A stretch of DNA of 64,000 bases from Homoserinimonas sedimenticola (GTDB taxonomy: Bacteria; Actinomycetota; Actinomycetes; Actinomycetales; Microbacteriaceae): contig NZ_JAPELL010000001.1 in assembly GCF_026094475.1 (NCBI RefSeq), forward strand, positions 186,001 to 250,000, in the 5' to 3' direction. Shown one piece after another: positions 17,270 to 26,766 of the stretch. The notes under the pieces were generated by a model that worked only from the letters and a program-made list of their open reading frames with translations, ran no database searches and was not told the DNA's origin. The first letter of the stretch is position 1. Every line of letters starts with the position of its first letter. The translations under genes were made by a program, and so were the position numbers.

Positions 17270-17746
17270 ATGCGTGCGGGGGTCAGGCTCGGTGTCGATG
17301 TAGGTCGCGCCCGCATCGGTCTGGCTCGGTCCGACCTTCATGGGATGCTCGCGACGCCCGTCGAGACGGTTCCCCGAGGCGAGGGCGATGTCGCCACCAT
17401 CGCGGCGGCAGCCCGCGAGTTCGAGGCGGTAGAGGTCGTCGTCGGTCTCCCGCTGTCGCTCTCTGGGGCGAGCACGGCGTCGACCGAGGACGCACGGGCA
17501 TTCGCACTCCTGATCGCTCGCGAGGGCGTACCGGTACGGCTCGTGGACGAACGCCTTTCGACGGTCACGGCCCAGCAGGCCCTGCGCGCGAACGGCAGGA
17601 CTTCTCGCAACTCGCGCGCGGTCGTCGATCAGGTGGCGGCCGTTATAATCCTCCAGCATGCCCTCGACGCCGAGCGGTCATCGGGGAAGGCCCCGGGGAC
17701 CGTCGTCGACCCGCACGAAGGACACGTGGATGCCCCAGGACAATGA
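17270..17746 (+). CDS. ruvX: Putative pre-16S rRNA nuclease YqgF/RuvX
   Basis: RNase H-like fold protein, 158 residues; the family matures the 5' end of 16S rRNA and was once called a Holliday-junction resolvase homologue. Motifs seen: LGVDVGRARIGLA with the first acidic residue, VVGLPLSLSG, VDERLSTVTAQ with the Glu, and VVDQVAAVIILQ with the final Asp. The C-terminal 24 residues are a variable tail over which mltG begins (17-base overlap). It lies between alaS and mltG as in most actinobacteria. A perfect TATAAT occurs inside the gene at 17644-17649. Confidence 0.92.
   Translation: MRAGVRLGVDVGRARIGLARSDLHGMLATPVETVPRGEGDVATIAAAAREFEAVEVVVGLPLSLSGASTASTEDARAFALLIAREGVPVRLVDERLSTVTAQQALRANGRTSRNSRAVVDQVAAVIILQHALDAERSSGKAPGTVVDPHEGHVDAPGQ
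17644..17649 (+). promoter_or_regulatory. Consensus TATAAT -10 inside ruvX, ahead of mltG
   Basis: A perfect TATAAT stands 8 bases before an in-frame ATG (17658) that would lengthen MltG by 24 residues, and 80 bases before the preferred mltG start at 17730. The -35 position has no TTG. An exact consensus box is rare in DNA this GC-rich. Confidence 0.35.
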
Positions 17747-19043
17747 CGCCCGCAGGCCCGACGATTCGTCGGGCGACGAACTCGACTGGGATTCCATCTT
17801 CACGTCGCAGCCGGAGCCGACAGCCTCGCGGGCGGAGGCTGCGCGTCGCGAGGGGGAGTCGCGGCGGGCGCGACAGGCGGACAGCGCGGGGGAGCCCCTC
17901 TCACACCGGGGGGATTTGAGGCGAGAACGCCGGTCCCGCGGCCCGCGAGACTCGCGTCCGCGCCGCCGCGGCTGGATCGGCTGGCTTGTTGCGCTCGTCG
18001 TCGTGCTGGGCCTCGGCGCGGGTGCCGTGGGATTCGTGTGGCTCAATTTTGAGGATCAGGTGCGCAGTGTCATGGGTTGGGAGATTCCTCCCGAGGACTA
18101 CGAGGGCGAGGGCACGGGCGAAGCGACCATTGTGATCATGCCCGGCGATACCGGCGAGGATGTCACGGCGGCCCTTCTCGAGGCCGATGTGATCGCGAGC
18201 TACGAAGCGTTCTGGGAGCTACTTCTCAAGGAGAACCCGCAGTTCTTTCCGGGCTACTACATGCTGGCCCAGCAGATGAGCGCTGAGGCGGCTCTCGCGG
18301 CGCTTCAGGACCCGGAGAATCGCCTGGAGAACACGGCGCTCATCCAGGAGGGGATCACGGCTGACGAGGTCTTCGAGCTCCTGTCGGCTGCCACTTCGAT
18401 CCCTGTCGAGGACTTCGAGGCTGCCGTCGCCGACCCCACGGTGTTCGGTGTGCCCGCCGAGGCCCCGAGCATCGAGGGCTACCTCTTCCCCGCCCGTTAC
18501 ACCTTTGATCCAGGAGTCGACGCCACGAGCGTCATCACGACTCTCGTGAACAGGACCTTTCAGTCGCTCGATGCGGCCGGTGTTCCCGCTGAGGAGCGCC
18601 ACCGGGTGCTCACTATCGCGTCGCTCATCCAGCGTGAGGCGGGTAGCAATGAGGAGGACTTCTACAAGGTCTCGCGGGTCATCCAGAACCGCCTGAACGA
18701 GGGGATGGCCCTCCAGTTCGACTCGACCGCGCACTACGGCTACGTGCAGGCTCATGGCGAGCGCGAGGAGGGCGGCGTGTTCAGCACGGAGGACGAGCTG
18801 ACGGATCCCAACCCCTTCAACACCTATGTGCACACGGGGTTGCCGCCAGGCCCCATCTCCGCCTCGGGCGACCTGGCGATCGACGCCGCAATGCACCCCG
18901 CGGAGGGCCCATGGCTCTACTTTGTAGCGGTGAACCTCGACACGGGGGAGACGGAGTTCAACGAGACGCTCTCCGGTCACAATGCTTCGGTGGAGAAGAT
19001 GCGCGCCTGGTGCCGCTCGACAGGAAGCCCGAACTGTGGCTGA
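17730..19043 (+). CDS. mltG: Endolytic murein transglycosylase MltG (YceG-like)
   Basis: Membrane enzyme that cleaves nascent glycan strands and sets their length, 437 residues. A hydrophilic cytoplasmic region (about 1-78, acidic then basic) is followed by one helix (WIGWLVALVVVLGLGAGAVGF), a LysM-like part (TIVIMPGDTGEDVTAALL) and the YceG domain with EGYLFPARYTF, the catalytic glutamate in IQREAG (about residue 303), RVIQNRL and NTYVHTGLPPGPIS. ATG 17730 follows GAAGGA at good spacing; ATG 17658 is an alternative. Its end overlaps aroE by eight bases. Confidence 0.93.
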   Translation: MPQDNDARRPDDSSGDELDWDSIFTSQPEPTASRAEAARREGESRRARQADSAGEPLSHRGDLRRERRSRGPRDSRPRRRGWIGWLVALVVVLGLGAGAVGFVWLNFEDQVRSVMGWEIPPEDYEGEGTGEATIVIMPGDTGEDVTAALLEADVIASYEAFWELLLKENPQFFPGYYMLAQQMSAEAALAALQDPENRLENTALIQEGITADEVFELLSAATSIPVEDFEAAVADPTVFGVPAEAPSIEGYLFPARYTFDPGVDATSVITTLVNRTFQSLDAAGVPAEERHRVLTIASLIQREAGSNEEDFYKVSRVIQNRLNEGMALQFDSTAHYGYVQAHGEREEGGVFSTEDELTDPNPFNTYVHTGLPPGPISASGDLAIDAAMHPAEGPWLYFVAVNLDTGETEFNETLSGHNASVEKMRAWCRSTGSPNCG

Positions 19044-19872
19044 GCGTCGCCTTGCCGTACTTGGGCAACCCATTGCGCATTCGAAGTCGCCGCTCCTGCA
19101 CGGCGCGGCGTATCGGGAGCTCGGCCTCGACTGGAGCTATGAGCGGGTCGAGATGACGGGGGAGGGCCTGGGAGCCTTCCTCGGCCGTCTGGGAGCAGAA
19201 TGGCGCGGGCTCTCGCTCACGATGCCCGTCAAGCACGACATCATGCCCTTCCTCGGCGTGCGGCACGAGCTCGTGCGTCTCACCGGTGTCGCGAACACGG
19301 CGCTGCTCGACGGCGGGGTGATCCGAGGGTTCAACACCGACGTGCACGGTATCGTCGCAGCATTCCGAGAGGCTGGCGTCGAGGCTGTCACACATGCTCA
19401 GATTTTGGGTGGCGGCGCCACTGCCTCGTCGGCCATCGTCGCGGCTTCCCTTCTGGGCGCTCGGCAGGTCACCCTCTCCGTGCGGAGTCCTCAGCGCGCG
19501 ATGCAGCTCCTGGACCTGGGCCCTCTGCTCGGCATCCGCGTCGACATCGAGCAGCTGGGCGAGCCGCTGAATTCGGTGCCCGACGCCGTCATCAGTACGC
19601 TTCCCAACGGCGCCGATCTCGACATGCGTCTTGCGGAGCCCACCGCTCGGCACTCGGTGCTCCTCGACGTTGCCTATGACCCGTGGCCGACCACCCTCGC
19701 ATCCGCCTGGCAGGCGGGTGGCGGTCGGGTCATCTCGGGTCTCGAGATGCTGCTGCACCAGGCGGTCATGCAGGTGAGAATCTTCACCGGCGGGGATCCC
19801 GAGACGCCCCTCCCGGAGGAGTCAGTTGTCATCCGCGCAATGCGCGACGCCGTGGCGGCTCCGTCCCTCTGA
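19036..19872 (+). CDS. aroE: Shikimate dehydrogenase AroE
   Basis: NADP-dependent reduction of 3-dehydroshikimate to shikimate, 278 residues. The N-terminal substrate domain has [11 protein letters not shown]; the catalytic lysine is in LTMPVKHD (the usual P[HK]K segment is somewhat changed), and GFNTDVHGI binds substrate. The nucleotide site reads [14 protein letters not shown]. The GLEMLLHQA segment completes the fold. GTG 19036 is chosen because it overlaps the mltG stop and starts the conserved [13 protein letters not shown]. First of four linked shikimate genes. Confidence 0.9.
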   Translation: MAERRLAVLGQPIAHSKSPLLHGAAYRELGLDWSYERVEMTGEGLGAFLGRLGAEWRGLSLTMPVKHDIMPFLGVRHELVRLTGVANTALLDGGVIRGFNTDVHGIVAAFREAGVEAVTHAQILGGGATASSAIVAASLLGARQVTLSVRSPQRAMQLLDLGPLLGIRVDIEQLGEPLNSVPDAVISTLPNGADLDMRLAEPTARHSVLLDVAYDPWPTTLASAWQAGGGRVISGLEMLLHQAVMQVRIFTGGDPETPLPEESVVIRAMRDAVAAPSL

Positions 19873-19912
19873 TGGAAACGGGGCACCTCGCCCCTGTGGG
19901 AAGATCGTTCAC

Positions 19913-21124
19913 ATGCTTCGTTGGTTGACCGCTGGAGAATCCCACGGACCCGAACTGCTGGCGATCCTCGAGGGGATGCCGGCGGGGGTGCCCGTTTCGC
20001 TCGATGACATCCGCGCTGACCTCGCCCGCCGCAAGCTCGGCTATGGGCGTGGGGCGCGGATGAAGTTCGAGGAGGATGAACTCACGATTTCGGGGGGTGT
20101 GCGTTTCGGCGCCACGATGGGCAGCCCCGTGGCTGTCCGCATCGGCAACACGGAGTGGCCGCGCTGGGTCGATGTCATGAGTGCCTCTCCCGTCGACCCC
20201 GCGACTCTGCCAAAGGGCCGTGGAGCGCCCTTGACGCGACCCCGCCCCGGCCACGCCGATCTGGTGGGGATGCAGAAGTACGACTTCCCGGAGGCTAGGA
20301 ACGTGCTCGAGCGTGCCAGCGCCCGTGAGACCGCGGCTCGCGTCGCGCTCGGCGCCGTCGCCCGCCGCTTCCTGGCCGAGCTCGGGATCGAGCTCGTCAG
20401 CCACACGCTGTCGATCGGCACGGTCCGCGTCCCCGAGGGGCGTGCAGTGCCGGCGCCTGCCGATGTCGATCGCCTCGATGCTGATCCGCTCCGCTGCTTC
20501 GACCCCGAGACATCCGAGGCCATGGTCGCCGAGGTGGATCGTGCCCACTCCGATGGTGACACTCTCGGGGGAGTGGTCGAGGTGCTGGCCTACGGCCTCC
20601 CGCCGGGCCTCGGCTCCTACGTGCACTGGGACCGCCGTCTCGACGCGCAGCTTGCCGGTGCCCTGATGGGCATCCAGGCGATCAAGGGGGTGGAGGTCGG
20701 CGACGGCTTCCTCACGACGACGCGACGCGGCTCGGAGGCACACGACGAACTGTTCCTCGCGGAGGAAGGCATCACCCGCTCGAGCGACCGCGCCGGGGGC
20801 ACTGAGGGCGGCATGACGACGGGAACGGTGCTGCGTGTGCGGGCGGGCATGAAGCCCATTGCGACAGTTCCGCACGCACTCCGCACAGTGGATGTCGCGG
20901 CGGGCGCTCCCGCGGAGGCTCACCACCAGCGCTCCGATGTTTGCGCGGTTCCCGCGGCGGGTGTTGTGGCCGAGGCGATGGTGGCCCTCGTCCTCGCGAA
21001 TGCCGTGCTCGAGAAGTTCGGCGGAGACTCGGTCGCCGAGACGCGCCGCAACAAGGACGCCTACCTCGAGGCGGTCCCGGCCCCTCTGCGTACGACACCC
21101 ACATCGGATCCCGGCCTCCTGTGA
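19913..21124 (+). CDS. aroC: Chorismate synthase AroC
   Basis: Last step of the shikimate pathway, EPSP to chorismate, needing reduced FMN; 403 residues. N-terminus [21 protein letters not shown] is the family signature 1; [15 protein letters not shown] and [12 protein letters not shown] are signature regions, and [15 protein letters not shown] lies near the C-terminus. ATG 19913 is fixed by family alignment and follows GGGAAG. It sits 40 bases after aroE and its stop overlaps the aroK GTG. Confidence 0.96.
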   Translation: MLRWLTAGESHGPELLAILEGMPAGVPVSLDDIRADLARRKLGYGRGARMKFEEDELTISGGVRFGATMGSPVAVRIGNTEWPRWVDVMSASPVDPATLPKGRGAPLTRPRPGHADLVGMQKYDFPEARNVLERASARETAARVALGAVARRFLAELGIELVSHTLSIGTVRVPEGRAVPAPADVDRLDADPLRCFDPETSEAMVAEVDRAHSDGDTLGGVVEVLAYGLPPGLGSYVHWDRRLDAQLAGALMGIQAIKGVEVGDGFLTTTRRGSEAHDELFLAEEGITRSSDRAGGTEGGMTTGTVLRVRAGMKPIATVPHALRTVDVAAGAPAEAHHQRSDVCAVPAAGVVAEAMVALVLANAVLEKFGGDSVAETRRNKDAYLEAVPAPLRTTPTSDPGLL

Positions 21125-21681
21125 GCCCTGAGATGGCAACGACGCCACTGGTCACGTTCATCGGCGCCCCCGGTTCTGGCAAGACGCGAATCGGCAAGCG
21201 GGTCGCACGCCACCTGGGGGTGCCCTTCATCGACACGGATAAGCGCATCGTCGCGGAGCACGGACCGATCGCCGACATTTTTGAGCGGTTCGGTGAGCCC
21301 CACTTCCGTCGGCTTGAGCGCGAGGCTGTCGTGGCCGCGCTGCGCGAGCCTGCGGTGGTGTCGCTCGGGGGAGGCGCCATCATCAGCGCCGACACAAGGG
21401 CCGACCTGGCAAAGACCAGGGTCGTGCGTCTCGTCGTGAGCGCGGAGGCGGTCGCCTCGCGGATCACGGGCGGCAAACGGCCGCTGCTGGGGGCGGGAGT
21501 CGAGGCCTGGAAGGCCCTTGTGGAGCAGCGGCAGCCGCTCTACGATTCCGTTCCCTCGCGCATCTGGGACACCTCCAGCAGGCCGATCGATCACATCGCC
21601 GAGGAGATCGCGGAGTGGGTCGCTGCCGATGCCGGGATTTCGCTTCCCACTTCCGTCGTCACCGAGAGGGGTAGCCTGTGA
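21121..21681 (+). CDS. aroK: Shikimate kinase AroK
   Basis: ATP-dependent phosphorylation of shikimate, about 186 residues. P-loop GAPGSGKT is near residue 15-22; the shikimate-binding DTD is in FIDTDKRI, the Arg-containing FRRLEREAV and the GGGAI loop (SLGGGAIIS) follow, and the lid region contains GKRPLLG. GTG 21121 overlaps the aroC stop (GTGA); ATG 21133 is an equally possible start four codons later. The stop overlaps the aroB GTG in the same way, so aroC-aroK-aroB are coupled. Confidence 0.93.
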   Translation: MSPEMATTPLVTFIGAPGSGKTRIGKRVARHLGVPFIDTDKRIVAEHGPIADIFERFGEPHFRRLEREAVVAALREPAVVSLGGGAIISADTRADLAKTRVVRLVVSAEAVASRITGGKRPLLGAGVEAWKALVEQRQPLYDSVPSRIWDTSSRPIDHIAEEIAEWVAADAGISLPTSVVTERGSL

Positions 21682-22751
21682 CCAGTACCACCATCTCCGT
21701 TGCCGGGGAGACGCCCTACGACGTGGTCGTCGGTAGGGACATCCTGTCGTCGCTCGGCGATCTGATCGGGCCGGACGCCCGCAAGGTGCTCATCGTGCAC
21801 CCGCCGACGCTCGGGGCCCGGGCCGCGGCGCTGAGGGAGAGCATGCTCGATCGCTACGAGGTGCTGCTCGCCGAGATTCCGGATGCTGAGGCCGGCAAAC
21901 GCATCGAGGTCGCCGCCTTCTGCTGGCAGGTCATGGGGCAGTCTGATTTCACGCGCAGCGACGCGGTTGTCGGCTTCGGCGGCGGTGCCGTGACGGATCT
22001 CGCGGGTTTCGTCGCGGCGACCTGGCTGCGCGGGGTGCGTCTCGTGCAGGTGCCGACGACCCTGCTCGGGATGGTGGATGCCGCAATTGGCGGCAAGACG
22101 GGCATCAACACGAACGAGGGCAAGAATCTCGTCGGCTCGTTCTATGCTCCTGCTGGCGTGCTGGTCGACCTGGCGACACTCGAGGGGCTCAGCCGCATGG
22201 AGATCCTCGCAGGCTTCGGCGAGGTCGTGAAATACGGTTTCATCGCTGAGCCCGAGATTCTCGACATCATCGAACGTGACGTGGATGTCGCAAGCGATCC
22301 GACTTCGGAGGAGTTCCGTCGTCTCGTGGAGCTCTCGATCGGCATCAAGGCGCGTGTCGTCGGCGGTGACTTCAGGGAGGCCGGCCAGCGCGAGATACTC
22401 AACTACGGCCACACTCTCGGTCACGCTGTCGAGTTCGCGGAGCGCTACCAGTGGCGGCACGGCGCGGCGGTGTCGGTGGGGATGATGTTCGCGGCGGAAC
22501 TGGCGCGCCTCAGCGGTCGGCTCTCGGACGACGTCGTGGACCGCCATCGCCGCATCCTCGAGTCCCTGCAGCTGCCGACGACATACCCGGCGGGTCGCTG
22601 GAACACGCTTCTCAGTGTCATGAAGCGCGACAAGAAGGCGAGGGGCGACCTGCTGCGCTTCATCGTGCTCGACGATGTTGCCCGGCCCACCGTTTTGGCG
22701 GGGCCGGACCAGAGCCTGCTCTTCGCCGCCTATCAGGAGATCGGCGTCTGA
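21678..22751 (+). CDS. aroB: 3-dehydroquinate synthase AroB
   Basis: Second step of the shikimate pathway, DAHP to 3-dehydroquinate, NAD and metal dependent; 357 residues. Typical segments are GGGAVTDLAGFVAATWLRG (NAD site), QVPTTLLGMVDAAIGGKTGIN, GFGEVVKYG, and the metal-binding NYGHTLGHAVE. GTG 21678 overlaps the aroK stop. The gene for DAHP synthase and a dehydroquinase are not in this window. Confidence 0.96.
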   Translation: MTSTTISVAGETPYDVVVGRDILSSLGDLIGPDARKVLIVHPPTLGARAAALRESMLDRYEVLLAEIPDAEAGKRIEVAAFCWQVMGQSDFTRSDAVVGFGGGAVTDLAGFVAATWLRGVRLVQVPTTLLGMVDAAIGGKTGINTNEGKNLVGSFYAPAGVLVDLATLEGLSRMEILAGFGEVVKYGFIAEPEILDIIERDVDVASDPTSEEFRRLVELSIGIKARVVGGDFREAGQREILNYGHTLGHAVEFAERYQWRHGAAVSVGMMFAAELARLSGRLSDDVVDRHRRILESLQLPTTYPAGRWNTLLSVMKRDKKARGDLLRFIVLDDVARPTVLAGPDQSLLFAAYQEIGV

Positions 22752-22786
22752 GCGGCTAGCATTCGGCAGTCGCGCCTCCCAGCGGC

Positions 22787-22792
22787 TAAACT
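22787..22792 (+). promoter_or_regulatory. -10-like TAAACT upstream of efp
   Basis: TAAACT lies 79 bases before the efp ATG in the 119-base aroB-efp gap; a second box, TAGCAT, is at 22757-22762. Upstream TTCGGC at 22762-22767 gives 19-base spacing to TAAACT. Either could drive efp-nusB. Confidence 0.35.
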
Positions 22793-22870
22793 CTCTCACC
22801 GGCGCATTCGCCCGCTCTCTGTCCGGCCCGTGAGCCGGATCACGTCCCGATCGAACGGAATCCTTCCCTC

Positions 22871-23434
22871 ATGGCCGCAACCGCTGACATCAAGAACGGC
22901 GTCGTCATCAAGATCGACGGCCAGCTCTGGACCGTCATCGACTTCCAGCACGTCAAGCCCGGCAAGGGTGGCGCTTTCGTCCGCACGAAGCTCAAGAACG
23001 TGGTGACGGGTAAGACTGTCGACAAGACCTACAACGCGGGCACGAAGATCGAGACCGAGAACGTCGACCGGCGTGACTTCACCTACCTGTATGCGGACGG
23101 CGACTCGTTCGTCTTCATGGACTCCACGGACTACGACCAGCTCACCGTCTCCGACGCGATCGTGGGCGACGCCAAGAACTTCATGCTGGAGAACCAGCCC
23201 GTCACGATCGCCCTCAACAACGGCAACCCGCTCTACATCGACCTGCCGGCATCCGTCGTCCTCGAGGTGACCTACACGGAGCCGGGCCTGCAGGGCGACC
23301 GCTCCACGGGTGGCACGAAGCCCGCGACGGTGGAGACGGGGTACGAGATCCAGGTGCCCCTCTTCCTCGAGACGGGCACGAAGGTCAAGGTTGACACCCG
23401 CACGGGCGAGTACCTGGGCCGCGTCAACGACTAG
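22871..23434 (+). CDS. efp: Translation elongation factor P
   Basis: EF-P relieves ribosome stalling at polyproline; 187 residues in three beta-barrel domains. The tip loop of domain I reads KPGKGGAF with Lys32 at the position that is modified in E. coli. The C-terminal signature [23 protein letters not shown] is complete. No lysine-modifying enzyme genes are nearby, and actinobacterial EF-P is generally thought to work unmodified. Its TAG overlaps the nusB GTG by one base (TAGTG). Confidence 0.96.
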   Translation: MAATADIKNGVVIKIDGQLWTVIDFQHVKPGKGGAFVRTKLKNVVTGKTVDKTYNAGTKIETENVDRRDFTYLYADGDSFVFMDSTDYDQLTVSDAIVGDAKNFMLENQPVTIALNNGNPLYIDLPASVVLEVTYTEPGLQGDRSTGGTKPATVETGYEIQVPLFLETGTKVKVDTRTGEYLGRVND

Positions 23435-23850
23435 TGAGCGCACGCAGCAAGGCGCGTAAGCGCGCCCTCGACCTCCTTTATGGCGCCGACGTGCGCGGAA
23501 CGACGCTCCAGGCGGCGGTGGCCGCCGAGTCTGAGCGGGCGGCGAACGAACCCGCTCGGCGGGAGTCGTGGCGCTACGCGCTCGAGATCGTCACGGGCAT
23601 CATCGATCATCGCGAAGAGATTGACGAGCTGATCGAGACCTATGCGCAGGGGTGGACGATCGAACGGATGCCCGTGCTCGACCGTTCCCTCGTGCGCATC
23701 GGCATCTGGGAGATCATGTTCAACCCTGAGGTCCCCGACCCGGTCGCGATCTCGGAGGCAGTGAAGCTCGCGGAGGACCTCAGCACGGACGACTCGGCCG
23801 GGTTCGTCAACGGCCTGCTCGGGCGCATCGCGAGCGTGCACGCGGGGTGA
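23434..23850 (+). CDS. nusB: Transcription antitermination factor NusB
   Basis: All-helical rRNA antitermination factor, 138 residues, which pairs with S10 at boxA. Family segments: SKARKRALDLLYGADVRG at the N-terminus, ILDRSLVRIGIWEI-like VLDRSLVRIGIWEIMFN in the middle and SAGFVNGLLGRIA at the C-terminus. GTG 23434 overlaps the efp stop. In related genomes nusB is followed directly by pyrR; here an ABC transporter lies between. Confidence 0.95.
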   Translation: MSARSKARKRALDLLYGADVRGTTLQAAVAAESERAANEPARRESWRYALEIVTGIIDHREEIDELIETYAQGWTIERMPVLDRSLVRIGIWEIMFNPEVPDPVAISEAVKLAEDLSTDDSAGFVNGLLGRIASVHAG

Positions 23851-23878
23851 CCCGCCTCGCCTCGCGCGATCGTTCCGC

Positions 23879-23893
23879 TTCGTTTCGTTTCGT
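23879..23893 (+). repeat. Short tandem repeat (TTCGT)x3
   Basis: Three exact copies of TTCGT in the nusB-ABC transporter gap, just upstream of the -35 at 23905. Could vary in copy number; no function claimed. Confidence 0.6.
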
Positions 23894-23904
23894 TACACAT
23901 CGAA

Positions 23905-23933
23905 TTGGGACGGGGACGGCCGAGCCGTAATCT
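23905..23933 (+). promoter_or_regulatory. Promoter of the ABC transporter operon (leaderless)
   Basis: TTGGGA (23905-23910) and TAATCT (23928-23933) are separated by 17 bases, the ideal spacing. The GTG start follows after six bases, so the mRNA would start at the first codon. The best-formed promoter in the window. Confidence 0.65.
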
Positions 23934-23939
23934 CGACGG

Positions 23940-24764
23940 GTGTCCACCGCAAGCACCTCACCCAGCGCGACTCTGTCGCAGCCCTCGTCCTCGGCTGGCG
24001 CTCTCGGCGTCCGCCTCTCGGGCGTCGGGCGCACCTTCGATTCGAAGGTCGTTCTGCGCGATGTCGACCTCGACATCGCAGCGGGCGAGATCGTCGCACT
24101 GATCGGTGCGTCCGGATGCGGCAAGTCGACCCTTCTGCGCCAGATCTCGGGCCTTGACCAGCCCTCGACCGGCCGCATCACGATCGACGGGAGCCCCGTT
24201 GCGGGGATTGACCTCCGCTGCTCCGTCGGCTTCCAGGAGCCGCGTCTCCTCCCGTGGCGTTCGCTCGAGCACAACACGGAGCTCGGCCTTCCGCGCGGCA
24301 CGGCAAAGGGCGAGGGACGTGAGCGGGTCCGCGAACTCCTGCGACTCGTGGGTCTCGGCCACGCGAGCGGGTTGCGGCCGAGGCAGGTCTCGGGCGGGAT
24401 GGCGCAGCGTGCGTCACTCGCGCGAGCACTGGCCAGGCGCCCGGGGGTTCTCGTCCTCGATGAGCCCTTTGGGGCGCTCGATGCTCTCACGCGGCTCCAG
24501 ATGCAGGACCTCCTCCTCGACGTGCACTCGGCCGAGCCGACCACGATCATCCTCGTGACGCACGACGTCGACGAGGCGCTCTACCTCGCCGACCGGGTCG
24601 TGCTTCTCGGCGCGGATCCGCAGGCACCCGCCGACGGCGCGACGATTCGCAGCATCACGGTCGTCCCCGGTGCACGACCCCGAGATCGTGGAGACGCGAC
24701 TCTCGCGCACCTCCGCGTCGAGCTGCTCGACGGTCTCGGTGTCTCGGCGCACCACAGCTCCTGA
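23940..24764 (+). CDS. ABC transporter ATP-binding protein, nitrate/sulfonate/taurine type
   Basis: ATPase subunit of an importer, 274 residues, of the SsuB/TauB kind. Walker A GASGCGKST at residues 56-64, Q-loop GFQEPRLLPW, signature VSGGMAQR, Walker B VLVLDEPFGALD and switch THD are all present. The first 22 residues are a Ser/Ala/Thr-rich extension. GTG 23940 lies six bases after a -10 box. The substrate-binding protein and permease follow. No desulfonating oxygenase gene is beside it, so the substrate (sulfonate, taurine, nitrate or another small molecule) is undecided. Confidence 0.88.
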   Translation: MSTASTSPSATLSQPSSSAGALGVRLSGVGRTFDSKVVLRDVDLDIAAGEIVALIGASGCGKSTLLRQISGLDQPSTGRITIDGSPVAGIDLRCSVGFQEPRLLPWRSLEHNTELGLPRGTAKGEGRERVRELLRLVGLGHASGLRPRQVSGGMAQRASLARALARRPGVLVLDEPFGALDALTRLQMQDLLLDVHSAEPTTIILVTHDVDEALYLADRVVLLGADPQAPADGATIRSITVVPGARPRDRGDATLAHLRVELLDGLGVSAHHSS

Positions 24765-24807
24765 TCACTTCACACACCACCACTCGACGCAAGGAACCAC
24801 ACAGCAC

Positions 24808-25839
24808 ATGCGACTCAAGTCCCTCCTCACGTCCACCGCGGTTGTCGCGGCGGGCGCCCTCATCCTTTCGGGATGCGCCGCCGGTGAGGGCAGCGCCCTC
24901 CAGGATGACAGCGCCTCCGCGAGCGGCGAATGGAGCACCGACACCCTCAACATCGACTTCGCGACCTACAACCCCCTGAGCCTCATCATCAAGGACCAGG
25001 GCTGGTTGGAGGAGGAGCTCGACGGCGTCGAGGTCACCTGGCTGCAGTCGGCTGGCTCCAATAAGGCGAATGAGGCTCTGCGTGCCGGTGCTGTCGATGT
25101 CGGCTCGACGGCCGGTTCCGCCGCGCTTCTCGCGCGCTCGAACGGCTCGCCCATCCAGGTCATCGACATCTACTCGCAGCCCGAGTGGTCGGCGATCGTC
25201 GTGGCCGCGGACTCCGAGATCGCGGAGGTCGACGACCTCCGCGGCAAGACCATCGCGGCGACCAAGGGCACGGACCCCTACTTCTTCCTCCTGCAGACGC
25301 TCGAGGAGGCGGGAATCGGGCTCGACGAGGTGACTATCCAGAACCTCCAGCACGCTGACGGTGGTGCTGCGCTCACGTCGGGCGCGGTTGACGCGTGGGC
25401 GGGCCTCGACCCCATCATGGCGACGACGGAACTGCAGTCGGGCGCCAAGCTGATCTACCGCAACATCGACTTCAACACCTATGGCTTCCTCAACGCGACC
25501 GAGGACTTCATCGAGAACCACGCGGATGTCGCACAGGTCGTCGTGAACGCCTACGAGAAGGCGCGCGAGTGGGCAGCGGAGAATCCTGACGAGGCGGCGG
25601 AGATCCTCGCCGAGTACTCCGGTGTCGAGATCGCGATCGCGGACAAGGTGCTCAACGAGCGTACGAACCTCGATGTCGGCGAGCCCGGGCAGCAGCAGCG
25701 TGACGTGCTCGAGGTCGTGGGCCCGATCTTCGTCGACTCGGGCGATGTCCGCAGCCAGGACCTGATCGATGACGCGCTCGACTCCCTCTTCAATGACAGC
25801 TTCTACGCGGCGGCCGACCCCGACTCGATCGGAGAGTGA
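24808..25839 (+). CDS. ABC transporter substrate-binding lipoprotein, SsuA/TauA-like
   Basis: Lipoprotein of 343 residues. The signal peptide ends in the lipobox LSGC with Cys23. The mature protein resembles aliphatic-sulfonate binding proteins: LNIDFATYNPLSLIIK, NEALRAGAVDVGSTAGSAALL, LRGKTIAATKGTDPYFFLL and SGAVDAWAGLDPIMA. ATG 24808 gives a standard signal peptide. It captures substrate outside the membrane for the adjacent ATPase and permease. The exact ligand cannot be read from the sequence. Confidence 0.88.
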   Translation: MRLKSLLTSTAVVAAGALILSGCAAGEGSALQDDSASASGEWSTDTLNIDFATYNPLSLIIKDQGWLEEELDGVEVTWLQSAGSNKANEALRAGAVDVGSTAGSAALLARSNGSPIQVIDIYSQPEWSAIVVAADSEIAEVDDLRGKTIAATKGTDPYFFLLQTLEEAGIGLDEVTIQNLQHADGGAALTSGAVDAWAGLDPIMATTELQSGAKLIYRNIDFNTYGFLNATEDFIENHADVAQVVVNAYEKAREWAAENPDEAAEILAEYSGVEIAIADKVLNERTNLDVGEPGQQQRDVLEVVGPIFVDSGDVRSQDLIDDALDSLFNDSFYAAADPDSIGE

Positions 25840-26744
25840 TGACGGAGAAGCCTTCGCTCGCAGAAGCCCCTGCGCCCGACTCGGGCGCGGGGGCTCCCGC
25901 GAGCCTGCACCAGTACGCGTCGACGTACGGCTATTCGGCAGCGGGAACTGAGGGAAACCTCGTCCGCGAGCCTGTGAGAGGCGAGCGACGCGGCGGCCAG
26001 GGCTGGATCATCGTTGCTGGCCTCGTGCTGCCAGCGCTCCTGCTTGTGGCCTGGTTCCTGATTTCGGCACTCGGGCTCGTACCGGAGTATCGGCTTCCTG
26101 CCCCCCAGTCCGTTTGGCTCGCTGCCGTGGAGTTCGCAGAGAATGGCACTCTCGCCACTCACATCGCGATCTCGACCCAGCGTGTGCTCCTCGGTTTCGC
26201 AGCCGGCTCGATCCTCGGCCTCGCCCTCGGCGCGCTCGTGGGGCTCTCGAAGTGGGGCAGCGCGTTCCTCTCGCCCACGATCGGTGCTTTCCGTGCCGTG
26301 CCGTCGCTCGCGTGGGTTCCGCTCCTGGTCCTCTACATTGGCATCAACGAGGACTCCAAGGTCACCCTCATCGCAATCGGCGCGCTGTTCCCCGTCTACA
26401 CGACCGTCGCCGGTGCGCTTCGCCACGTCGATCCGCACCTTGTCGAACTGGGTCGCGCCTATGGCCTCGGCAGGCTGCAGCTGCTGACGCAGGTGCAACT
26501 GCCTGCCGTTGTGCCGAGCATTGTCTCCGGACTCCGCCTCGCCCTCGCCCAGGCTTGGCTCTTCCTTGTGGCGGCGGAGCTGATTGCATCGTCCATGGGC
26601 CTCGGATTCCTCCTCGTCGACTCGCAGAACAACGGTCGAGTTGATCGGCTGTTCCTCACGATCATCCTCCTGGGAATCCTCGGCAAGACGACGGATGCGC
26701 TCATCGGTCTCCTGGAGAAGTACCTGCTCAAGCGCTGGTCCTGA
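25836..26744 (+). CDS. ABC transporter permease, SsuC/TauC-like
   Basis: Membrane subunit, 302 residues, with about six helices and the BPD_transp_1 EAA-type loop ELGRAYGLGRLQLLTQVQLPAVVP. The N-terminal 50 residues are hydrophilic and longer than usual. GTG 25836 overlaps the stop of the binding-protein gene; ATG 25839 is the next codon and may be the real start. A strong terminator-like hairpin follows at 26767-26797, so the three genes form a closed unit. Confidence 0.88.
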   Translation: MMTEKPSLAEAPAPDSGAGAPASLHQYASTYGYSAAGTEGNLVREPVRGERRGGQGWIIVAGLVLPALLLVAWFLISALGLVPEYRLPAPQSVWLAAVEFAENGTLATHIAISTQRVLLGFAAGSILGLALGALVGLSKWGSAFLSPTIGAFRAVPSLAWVPLLVLYIGINEDSKVTLIAIGALFPVYTTVAGALRHVDPHLVELGRAYGLGRLQLLTQVQLPAVVPSIVSGLRLALAQAWLFLVAAELIASSMGLGFLLVDSQNNGRVDRLFLTIILLGILGKTTDALIGLLEKYLLKRWS

Positions 26745-26766
26745 CTCGGGAGAAAACGGCTCGATG

